Assembly (NCBI GenBank): GCA_015063545.1
Contig: SVTX01000002.1
Coordinates: 67,672 to 99,763 of the forward strand
Reading direction: 5' to 3'
Length of the DNA stretch: 32,092 nt
Source: Oscillospiraceae bacterium
GTDB taxonomy: Bacteria > Bacillota > Clostridia > Oscillospirales > CAG-272
The translations under genes were made by a program, and so were the position numbers. Under the pieces are notes generated by a model that worked only from the letters and a program-made list of their open reading frames with translations, searched no databases and was not told the origin of the DNA. Each line of letters begins with the position of its first letter. Positions within the stretch are counted from its first letter, which is position 1. Below are positions 1 through 7,351 of the stretch, in pieces.

Positions 1-1854
1 AAGGGAACGATATACACCGGACCCACAAAAAACATCTGCACACCGGGTCTTAACTGTTACTCATGCCCCGGAGCTTCGGGCGCTTGCCCTCTTGGAGCAC
101 TGCAAAATTCCCTTGCAAGCTCAAACAAGCGACTTCCCTATTACATGTTTGGAATCATTCTGCTTTACGGAATTATAGCCGGACGCTGGATCTGTTCATT
201 CCTTTGTCCGTTTGGCCTTATTCAGGAACTCTTACATAAGATAAAAACTCCCAAGATAAAGAAAAGCCGCGTAACCAGAATACTTTCATATTTCAAATAC
301 GTTATTCTCGTTGTATTTGTATTCATATTCCCGTTGATGTACATGTTCAGACGTGTTCCTCTCCCGGCATTTTGCAAGTATATTTGCCCGGCAGGCACGC
401 TCGAAGGTGCTATGGGATTGCTCTCAAATAAGGTCAATGCAAGTTGGTTCTCAATGCTTGGGCCTCTCTTTACATGGAAGTTCATACTCCTTGTAAGCTT
501 TGTTGTCGGAGCAATATTCATGTTCAGATTTTTCTGCCGTTTCTTCTGCCCTCTCGGTGCGCTTTACGGCTTGTTTAACAAGATTTCTTTCTTCGGCATT
601 CAGCTTGATAAATCCAACTGTACAAACTGTAATCTTTGCGTCAAAAAGTGTCAGATGGACATTGCGCACGTAGGAGATCAGGAATGTATCAGCTGTGGAG
701 AATGTATTGACGTTTGTCCTACCGGAGCAATCTCATGGAAGGGTTCAAAGATAATTCTCCACGCAAATGAGATAAACATTGACGAAAATGTAACTCCCAT
801 AGGCACACCCGAACACGATAAACTCGTGGAAGAAAAGAAAAAGAAGATAAAGACCAGAAACACAATCATAAAGGTTTCTATCATTGCTTCCATGGCGGCA
901 CTGCTTATCGGCGCGCTTCTGTACTACAACGTTTTCTACGGACGTAATGACGATAAAAAGTCATCGGAAAATCAAACCGAAGTACAAACCGAAAGACCTA
1001 CAGAGCCTCCGATAGTTATTCCCGACACGCACGGCATGGAATTCGAGCTTAACGCTGACGGCGAATCCTACACCGTTACAGGACTTGGAGATGTCACGGA
1101 TTCCGAAATCGCAATTCCCGCAACTTACGAAAATCTTCCTGTAACAGCTATAGGCGAGTCTGCGTTTGCTAATACAGATATAACTCTTCTTTCTATACCG
1201 TCATCAATTACAAGCATCGGCGCTAAGGCGTTTGAAAATTGCGCTGAGCTCACAAGAACAATAATACCAGAAAGCGTTACGGTAATTGGCGAAAACGCTT
1301 TTGCAGGATGTAGCAAAGCGACCATATCCTGTAGCATTCTCAAAGCAGATAAGCCTGCCGGATGGGCGAAAAATTGGTGCTCCGATGACGTAGCAATAAA
1401 GTGGCTTCTCCCCGCAACAGGATACAAGGTCGGCATGCTCTGCCCTGAAATGTCACTTGACACATACAAGGGTTCCTCGTTTAATATATCTCAAACCAAG
1501 GGCAAAGTCACTGTCATAAACTTCTGGGGCACATGGTGTACTCCTTGCGTTCAGGAGCTTCCGCATTTTAATGATATCGCAAATGAATACTCTGATTCCG
1601 TAGCTGTTATTGCAATACACTCTGCTCTTGACAGCGACACCGGTGGAGATTACATTAGCGAAAACTTCCCCGGCACAAAAATGATCATTCCTCGCGATAC
1701 CCAAAACGATGATTATTTTAAGTCGCTTGGCGGCACAGTCGCATATCCTATGACACTTGTACTTGATGCTGACGGAATAGTTGTATTCCGCACCGAAGGA
1801 AGTCTCACTCACGCACAGCTCAAAAACGCTGTTGAATTAGCACTTTCAAAATAA
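1..1854 (+). CDS. Membrane polyferredoxin fused to leucine-rich repeats and a TlpA-type thioredoxin domain (5' end outside window)
   Basis: The frame is open from base 1, so the start lies upstream; 617 residues are visible. Numbered from the first visible codon: Cys-Pro clusters typical of NapH/YccM-type 4Fe-4S membrane proteins (about 19-35, 65-70, 125-130, 179-184) among hydrophobic segments; two 4Fe-4S motifs (C207, C210, C213, C217 and C229, C232, C235, C239); a further membrane helix (about 291-315); a Thr/Pro/Glu linker; BspA-like leucine-rich repeats (about 358-443); and a TlpA/AhpC-like domain with WCTPC (C513, C516) and a cis-Pro-type AYPMT motif. Family knowledge places the ferredoxin part in the cytoplasm. 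The extra helix would then put the repeats and thioredoxin fold outside. Role inferred: passing electrons outward to extracytoplasmic disulfides. It converges on the lipoprotein cluster across a shared terminator. The domain calls are firm; the electron path is not proven. Confidence 0.88.
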   Translation, partial: KGTIYTGPTKNICTPGLNCYSCPGASGACPLGALQNSLASSNKRLPYYMFGIILLYGIIAGRWICSFLCPFGLIQELLHKIKTPKIKKSRVTRILSYFKYVILVVFVFIFPLMYMFRRVPLPAFCKYICPAGTLEGAMGLLSNKVNASWFSMLGPLFTWKFILLVSFVVGAIFMFRFFCRFFCPLGALYGLFNKISFFGIQLDKSNCTNCNLCVKKCQMDIAHVGDQECISCGECIDVCPTGAISWKGSKIILHANEINIDENVTPIGTPEHDKLVEEKKKKIKTRNTIIKVSIIASMAALLIGALLYYNVFYGRNDDKKSSENQTEVQTERPTEPPIVIPDTHGMEFELNADGESYTVTGLGDVTDSEIAIPATYENLPVTAIGESAFANTDITLLSIPSSITSIGAKAFENCAELTRTIIPESVTVIGENAFAGCSKATISCSILKADKPAGWAKNWCSDDVAIKWLLPATGYKVGMLCPEMSLDTYKGSSFNISQTKGKVTVINFWGTWCTPCVQELPHFNDIANEYSDSVAVIAIHSALDSDTGGDYISENFPGTKMIIPRDTQNDDYFKSLGGTVAYPMTLVLDADGIVVFRTEGSLTHAQLKNAVELALSK

Positions 1855-1863
1855 AATAAAATT

Positions 1864-1895
1864 GGGACATTCACAAATGCGAATGTCCCTTTTTT
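1864..1895. terminator. Bidirectional intrinsic terminator
   Basis: A 9-bp stem (GGGACATTC, 1864-1872, with GAATGTCCC, 1881-1889) is followed by TTTTTT on the plus strand. An A/T-rich run lies on the other side, so it can serve both the polyferredoxin gene and the convergent lipoprotein gene. Confidence 0.85.
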
Positions 1896-1901
1896 GTTTT
1901 A

Positions 1902-4900
1902 TTATCCAACCTCGGGTGTCAACGTTACAGACGAGCCGGTTGTATTTTTTATTGAGAAATAACAAGGCTCTGTATACTCGATCGGTATCGTTGCGCCGGT
2001 CTCATCCTTCTGCTTATCAAACTTAACGGTTATTGTGCCGTTAACGTCAGCAGAATATGTCTTTCCCTTATATATCACCTTAATACCTGCGGCATTTTTG
2101 AAGGTGATCGTCATTCCTGCGGAACGGGGGTACATGCAGTAAATGGTTGAGTTTGCAGCGACCGTTACGCTGCCGCCGTTTTGAGGAATATTGTAAGAAT
2201 GTGCCTCATCTCTTCCGTCGTAGATATAATCTGCCTCATTCATAATACCTATCGTGTACTCATATCCGAATGCAGAATCTTCTCCAAGAAGTGTTGATTC
2301 ACCAATAAATCCTTCAGGAAGGTTCACAGGGAAAACGCTTACAGTCGCACCTACTGTTGTAACAAATTCAATATATCCGTTAGCATCAGACGTAACGGTT
2401 GCAAGAAGCGCGTCTGTCGCGAAATCATAGATTTCGAACATCATTCCTTCAAGAGGCGCTTTGGTTGCAGAATTTATAACTGTTATTTTATAAGTATATA
2501 CTGCCTTAGCAGCGCCACAAACCTTACAGTTGCTTCCATCGCCGAAATCATGTCCCAATGCGGGGCTAATATCCCAACCGCATACCGTACATTTCTGAGC
2601 CTCGGTACATGTAGCTGCTGCGCCGGGGGTATGATCCTTATAAGGTTCAAGAACCGTCATGCAATGTACACATACCTTCTGGGAGGCACAGGTTGCGCTT
2701 TCGATATTAGGCTCATGAGCAGCCTTGGCAAGAACTTCGCCGCACACTGTGCAAGTCTGATCCTTCTTACATGTAGCCGCCGCACCGGGCTTGTGTCCGA
2801 GAGCAGGCTTTATTTGAATTCCACACACAGTACACGTCTGCGCCGTAGTACATGTAGCTGCTGCACCGGGAGTATGTCCCTTTGCACTCACAAGAGTTGT
2901 TCCGCACACAGTACACGTCTGCGCCGTAGTACATGTAGCCGCTGCACCGGGAGTGTGGTCTATAACACTCGCCAATACGGTATTACATATTTGACATCTC
3001 TGAGGTGTAACGCAAGTTGCAGGTTCACCGGGAATGTGGTCTATGACGCCTACCAATACCGCACCGCATACTGTACAAACCTGAGGTGTTGTACACGTCG
3101 CCTCAGCGCCGGGAGTGTGTCCAAGCGCAGGCTGTATCAGTATTCCACAAGTATTACAAGTTTGTTCTCTTATGCAAGTTGCAGGTTCACCGGGGGTGTG
3201 ACCGGTTGCACTGTCAATAATATAACCGCACACCGTACATGCTTTATCTAAAGTACACGTGGCATTTGCCATGTTAGGGGTATGTCCCTTGGCGGGAGCA
3301 TACTGATAGTCACATCTTATACACAGCTGAGGTGTTGTACACGTTGCCTCGTCGCCGGGGGTATGTCCAAGCGCTGCCTTTATCTGCGTTCCGCACACCG
3401 TACACGTCTGTGCCGAGGTGCACGTTGCCTCAGCGCCCGGAGTATGAGCAAGCTTCGCTATCTGTTCTTCATCAGTAATCGCTCCACACTTTGTACATGT
3501 AGCAACCTTTGTGCCCGTCTCAGCACACGTAGGCTGCTTGGAAACACTCCACTCAAGATCCGCGTGAGCGCATCCAAATCCGCATATGCAAGAATTGCTG
3601 TTTACATATGTATGCTCTTGATATGCGGAAATCTCTCCGCAATTACGTACACAGATCTTCCAATGGTTAGTATCATCAACTGTATATGCCTCAGACCATG
3701 AGTGTCCAAGTGCGGAAATGCTCTGCTGTTCAACTGTAGTTTCTCCGCACACGTCACACATCTTACCGTCAGTAAGTCCGCTTTCCGTACATGTTGCCGC
3801 AATTCCCGGAACTACTGTCTCGGTATGACCTTTTGCAATTATTACGGTCTGCTTTTCCAACTCAATGCCACACACACCGCACACCTTGCCTTCGGTCAAA
3901 CCTGTCTCGGTGCACGTTGCTTCTTTGGCGGACAAAATGACCTCATCATGTCCAAGCGCGGGAATCTCCTGTCTCTGGACAATAACAACACCGCACACTT
4001 CACATATCTTACCGTCGGTAAGTCCGCTTTCCGTACATGTTGCCGCAATTCCCGGAACTACTGTCTCAGTATGACCTTTTGCGGATATTGTTTCTCTCTC
4101 AACAATTGTTGCTCCACACACGCTGCAAGCCACGCCTTCGGTAAGACCGTCTTCTGTACACGTAGCCTGTTTTCCAGGAACAACAACTTCTTGATGTCCG
4201 AGCGCCGGTATCTTACTCTGCGCAACAACATCTGCTCCGCAAACAACGCAAACCGTTCCCTCTGTCAATCCCTCTTCCGTACACGTTGCATCTTTGCCCG
4301 CAATTACTTCTTCGGTGTGTCCTGTCGCAGGAATTTCAACGGGCGCGGAAATGATCTCGCCGCACACTGCGCACTTTACACCGGATGTATATCCAACATC
4401 TGTACACGTAGGTTCAACAGCTAGAATTTCTTCCTCTGTGTGAGAAGGAAGTCTTTCTGTTCCACATATATTACAAGAGCCGTCACAGTCGTTGTCATAT
4501 TCATGAACACACGTAAATCTATCAGGGATGTCGGTGCGTCCCGCTTCAAATCCCGCTATAAAGCTTACGGGATCGGTCGACCATGTCTCGCTCTTGCTTT
4601 CGATGTGAATGTTTATCTCATCGTCCGCTTTTACCAATACATAATTGGCAACGTCTCCGGTTCTATCATCTGTAACGATAGTTCCGTTTACAAAAAGGGT
4701 AACTGCCGCATCAAGCGAATCTATCCAGAAAAATCCGTCGGTACTTACTTTGTAGTAGTAATAATATCTGGAAACACCGGGGTTTGAAAGTGAAGTTCCC
4801 AAAATGAATTCAGGAGTTGTAGTAGTAACACCTATCTCGAGTTCAAAAGGATTTGCTTCTGTTCCGCCGTGATCGTCAGGAGAAACGATAGATGCCTCAA

Positions 4901-5990
4901 ATGTAAATTCAGCGCCTGAATTTACTATTGTGAAATGGTTAGGCAATGAGTAATTTGCAGCTATCGGATTTCCGGCATCATCAAGCTGAGCTTCAAACGG
5001 AACGGTAATTATGCCGTCAACCGGCTCAAATTCCTCATCGTTGTATATCACCTTTATGTTAGCCGCATTTTTGATAGTAAAAACAAATCCGGGTGTTCTG
5101 GGCGCCATGAAATAAACCGTAGCACCTGCGGGAACTGTTACATTGTCTCTGTGATATACTATTAAAGGATGTTCTTCATCACGTCCGTCCGTAGCATAGT
5201 CATCGGGATTCATCAAAGTAATAGCAAGCTCAGTAGTTGTACTATCCAAAAGATATGAGTCGGAATTCGAATAAGGCTCCGGAATACTGCTCAAATATAC
5301 TGTGTAAGCCGCATTCTTTACCAATATAACTGCTATTCCGTTTGCATCCGTAATGCCAGATGCAACCATTCCCTTGCTGTTGTGAAGCTCTACGGTAACT
5401 CCGGAAATAGCCGCCCCATCATATACGTCTGATACCTTAATCTTGTACTCAACTGCCGCATCAACTGTAAATTCTACACTTCTGCCGTCCTCAAACGCAA
5501 TCTTTTCATCAGTAAATATGTATCCGGGGGCACTTACTATTTTTGCAGTATAACCGCTATCTTTTACAAGGTTGACTGTATATTTGCCGTTAGCAGCGGT
5601 AGTACCGCTTGCAACGCACTCGCCGTCCTTATATATCTCAATAACAGCGCCTTCTACTTCGTTGTAGTCATAATCTTCTACAATAACTGAATATGCTATC
5701 TTCTGTTCAGTAGGCTTTTCGGTATTGTCCTCGGAAGGCTTTTCGGTATTGTCCTCGGAGGGTTTTTCGGTATTGTCCTCGGAAGGTTTTTCCGTATTGT
5801 CCTGAGTGGGAGGTTCTGTATCCTCCTCAGAAGGTTTTTCGGTATTCTCCTCCGTAGGTTTATTGGAATTGACATCGGTAGGCTTTTCGGTATTCTTCTC
5901 TGTATGTGTGTTCACATTCGCCTGACATGCAACAAGAACAACTGCCAGGCATATACACAAAACAATTACCGATATTCTCTTAAATATCAT
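1902..5990 (-). CDS. Giant lipoprotein with tandem His/Cys (HCCC) repeats
   Basis: 1362 residues. A lipobox ends at C22 (LVAC), so it should be an extracytoplasmic lipoprotein. The order is: TEKPSEDN-type linker (about 28-95); two CnaB/carboxypeptidase-regulatory-like beta-sandwiches (about 98-262); a domain of about 105 residues repeated at the C-terminus and in the neighbouring 389-residue lipoprotein; a PPC-like region; six 41-residue repeats (517-762) of the pattern H-x11-C-x10-C-x2-C; two degenerate units; eleven repeats of about 26-28 residues, mostly H-x7-C-x5-C-x2-C, plus a final half unit, to about 1164; a third CnaB-like domain; and the repeated domain again. One His and three Cys per unit suggest metal binding or disulfides. 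Similar repeats occur in gut Clostridia surface proteins, and I know of no proven function. AGGAG lies 10 bases before the ATG. It is last in the lipoprotein cluster, 46 bases after the previous gene. Confidence 0.9.
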   Translation of the reverse strand: MIFKRISVIVLCICLAVVLVACQANVNTHTEKNTEKPTDVNSNKPTEENTEKPSEEDTEPPTQDNTEKPSEDNTEKPSEDNTEKPSEDNTEKPTEQKIAYSVIVEDYDYNEVEGAVIEIYKDGECVASGTTAANGKYTVNLVKDSGYTAKIVSAPGYIFTDEKIAFEDGRSVEFTVDAAVEYKIKVSDVYDGAAISGVTVELHNSKGMVASGITDANGIAVILVKNAAYTVYLSSIPEPYSNSDSYLLDSTTTELAITLMNPDDYATDGRDEEHPLIVYHRDNVTVPAGATVYFMAPRTPGFVFTIKNAANIKVIYNDEEFEPVDGIITVPFEAQLDDAGNPIAANYSLPNHFTIVNSGAEFTFEASIVSPDDHGGTEANPFELEIGVTTTTPEFILGTSLSNPGVSRYYYYYKVSTDGFFWIDSLDAAVTLFVNGTIVTDDRTGDVANYVLVKADDEINIHIESKSETWSTDPVSFIAGFEAGRTDIPDRFTCVHEYDNDCDGSCNICGTERLPSHTEEEILAVEPTCTDVGYTSGVKCAVCGEIISAPVEIPATGHTEEVIAGKDATCTEEGLTEGTVCVVCGADVVAQSKIPALGHQEVVVPGKQATCTEDGLTEGVACSVCGATIVERETISAKGHTETVVPGIAATCTESGLTDGKICEVCGVVIVQRQEIPALGHDEVILSAKEATCTETGLTEGKVCGVCGIELEKQTVIIAKGHTETVVPGIAATCTESGLTDGKMCDVCGETTVEQQSISALGHSWSEAYTVDDTNHWKICVRNCGEISAYQEHTYVNSNSCICGFGCAHADLEWSVSKQPTCAETGTKVATCTKCGAITDEEQIAKLAHTPGAEATCTSAQTCTVCGTQIKAALGHTPGDEATCTTPQLCIRCDYQYAPAKGHTPNMANATCTLDKACTVCGYIIDSATGHTPGEPATCIREQTCNTCGILIQPALGHTPGAEATCTTPQVCTVCGAVLVGVIDHIPGEPATCVTPQRCQICNTVLASVIDHTPGAAATCTTAQTCTVCGTTLVSAKGHTPGAAATCTTAQTCTVCGIQIKPALGHKPGAAATCKKDQTCTVCGEVLAKAAHEPNIESATCASQKVCVHCMTVLEPYKDHTPGAAATCTEAQKCTVCGWDISPALGHDFGDGSNCKVCGAAKAVYTYKITVINSATKAPLEGMMFEIYDFATDALLATVTSDANGYIEFVTTVGATVSVFPVNLPEGFIGESTLLGEDSAFGYEYTIGIMNEADYIYDGRDEAHSYNIPQNGGSVTVAANSTIYCMYPRSAGMTITFKNAAGIKVIYKGKTYSADVNGTITVKFDKQKDETGATIPIEYTEPCYFSIKNTTGSSVTLTPEVG
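2520..4442 (-). repeat. DNA encoding the His/Cys repeat array
   Basis: Tandem units of 123 bp (six, 3702-4442) and about 78-84 bp (eleven plus a partial, about 2520-3450), with two diverged units between. Some units are nearly identical: 3761-3836 and 4007-4082 differ at 2 of 76 bases and lie exactly 246 bp (two units) apart, which indicates recent duplication of a two-unit block. Confidence 0.85.
5716..5811 (-). repeat. 24-bp tandem repeats encoding the TEKPSEDN linker
   Basis: Four 24-bp units start at 5716, 5740, 5764 and 5788. The first three are nearly identical and the fourth is diverged. Each encodes eight residues of a Thr/Pro/Glu/Asp/Asn-rich stalk just after the lipobox. Linkers of the same composition, with less exact repeats, follow the lipobox in the three other lipoproteins of the cluster. 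Confidence 0.85.
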
Positions 5991-6036
5991 AATTTTCTAG
6001 CTCCTATTTGATTTGTTTGCTCCAAATAAAGCAAGT

Positions 6037-7206
6037 TTATTGCTCTGTAAATGTAATTTGAAAACTCACAGGTGATGTCTCGAAATTAGGATTTTCTACC
6101 GTTATGATTATGTAGTCTCCTATCTCAATCTCCGCTGTTGTTGCAGGATTGTTTTCCTCATCTACAAGCGGCACTGAACTCTCGTTCAAATATACCGAGA
6201 TGCTTGCATCGGATGTAGATATTGATATTGTTCCGTCTGCGATCGCGATCCATTCGTAATAGTACACGGTTATACCGGGATCGGCAAGTGACGTGCCCGC
6301 TATGAAATCCGGAGTTGTAATCATCTCGTTTATCTTAAGCATAAACGGGTTATCTTTGCTCTCTCCCGCATTTTTGGGAAGGAGAGAAATCTTTTGAGTA
6401 TATGCGGTATCAGAAAGATTTGTGATAACAAATTCATTAGGCTCACTATAAAGCACATCAATATTCTGTTCCTCAAACTCAACGGTTATGACACCATCCA
6501 CGGGAAGGTATTCCGTTTCCTTATATGTTACCATAAGTCCGGATGCATTCTTAAGTGTAAGTACATAACCGGATGTTCTTGCCGAAATGCAATAAACAGT
6601 CGCGCCGCCGGCAATGCTTATTTCATCATCGTCAAACACAGGCAACGCATGATCTGCATCACTTCCGTCTGTCGCATTATCCGAAGGATCCGAAAGTGCT
6701 ATATTCAATTCATAGCCATCGACAAAAATATATGTATCCGTGTTATCATAATTCTCGGGAACATTTGAAAGCTTTACAATATAATACATATCAAGCGCAA
6801 GAAACTCGGCCTTGCCGTTGGAATCCGTGTTTGAGGACATAACAAGTTCATCGTTTCGGTTATAAAGTCCTACAGTGACATCCTTGATGGGCGCACCATC
6901 AAACATATCCGATACTGTTACGGTATGCAACACCTTATCTTCATCTTCATCATCGGTTGGAGTCTCTGTGGGATCTTCCTTTGACCCATCCTCAGTTGGT
7001 GTCTCAGTGGGTTGCTCTTGTGTGGGGTTCTCAACATTTTCATTAGTAGGCGCTTCGGTGCCCTTGTCGTCAGTATTGGCTTTTGTAGATTGCTCTTTTG
7101 ATGATTTTTCATCACCGGAAGAGCTATCGCAAGCAACGATAACAAACATGACAGATAATACTAAGCAAATGCATAAAATACTCGCTGCCAATTTTCTTAA
7201 ATTCAT
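6037..7206 (-). CDS. Lipoprotein with CnaB-like and PPC-like domains, paralogue of the His/Cys-repeat protein
   Basis: 389 residues, lipobox VIVAC with C26 as lipidation site, then an acidic Thr/Pro/Glu linker (about 27-92). A CnaB-like beta-sandwich (about 93-178) is followed by the about 105-residue domain starting near DGSDADH, and then a C-terminal beta-rich region. The whole layout matches the N-terminal half of the 1362-residue protein, including the phrases TTPDF or TTPEF and AGTSL or LGTSL, but the Cys repeats are absent. AGGAGGT lies 8 bases before the ATG. A good promoter (7245-7273) sits directly upstream, so this gene and the next can be expressed apart from the rest of the cluster. 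Function is unknown; a surface scaffold or binding role is only a guess. Confidence 0.88.
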   Translation of the reverse strand: MNLRKLAASILCICLVLSVMFVIVACDSSSGDEKSSKEQSTKANTDDKGTEAPTNENVENPTQEQPTETPTEDGSKEDPTETPTDDEDEDKVLHTVTVSDMFDGAPIKDVTVGLYNRNDELVMSSNTDSNGKAEFLALDMYYIVKLSNVPENYDNTDTYIFVDGYELNIALSDPSDNATDGSDADHALPVFDDDEISIAGGATVYCISARTSGYVLTLKNASGLMVTYKETEYLPVDGVITVEFEEQNIDVLYSEPNEFVITNLSDTAYTQKISLLPKNAGESKDNPFMLKINEMITTPDFIAGTSLADPGITVYYYEWIAIADGTISISTSDASISVYLNESSVPLVDEENNPATTAEIEIGDYIIITVENPNFETSPVSFQITFTEQ

Positions 7207-7244
7207 ATCGTTGTACCTCCTGTTTGATATTTTATACCATTCTA

Positions 7245-7273
7245 ATTATAACACTTATTTCTTTATTTTGCAA
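7245..7273 (-). promoter_or_regulatory. Sigma-A-type promoter for the 389-residue lipoprotein gene
   Basis: Read on the minus strand: -35 TTGCAA (7268-7273), 17-base spacer, -10 TATAAT (7245-7250), then about 38 bases to the ATG with an AGGAGGT ribosome site in between. A 22-base palindrome (7281-7302) lies 7 bases upstream of the -35 box. Confidence 0.8.
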
Positions 7274-7280
7274 TAGTTTT

Positions 7281-7302
7281 CTATATTTGTTTACAAATAT
7301 AG
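7281..7302. promoter_or_regulatory. Palindrome, candidate operator
   Basis: Perfect 10-bp arms CTATATTTGT and ACAAATATAG separated by TT, just upstream of the -35 box. It could bind a dimeric regulator, or it could be the weak 3' part of the terminator next to it. The regulator is unknown. Confidence 0.4.
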
Positions 7303-7325
7303 CGCGCCGATTTTCATCGGCGCGC
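7302..7325 (-). terminator. GC-rich hairpin, probable terminator of the 575-residue lipoprotein gene
   Basis: A 10-bp stem (GCGCGCCGAT with ATCGGCGCGC) around a TTTC loop. On the minus strand it is followed by TATATTTG, a weak T-run, so termination may be partial. Confidence 0.55.
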
Positions 7326-7351
7326 CGTATTATCTGTGTTACTTGAGTTCA

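Noticed and set aside
2520-4442. CRISPR-like periodic repeats
   Set aside because: The units are in frame with a lipoprotein, have no constant repeat and variable spacer pattern, and no cas genes are near.
2550-4787. Several open frames on the plus strand (for example 2550-3251, 3282-3701, 3702-4424)
   Set aside because: They are antisense shadows of the repeated, stop-poor Cys-repeat gene; they have no ribosome sites and repetitive, meaningless composition.
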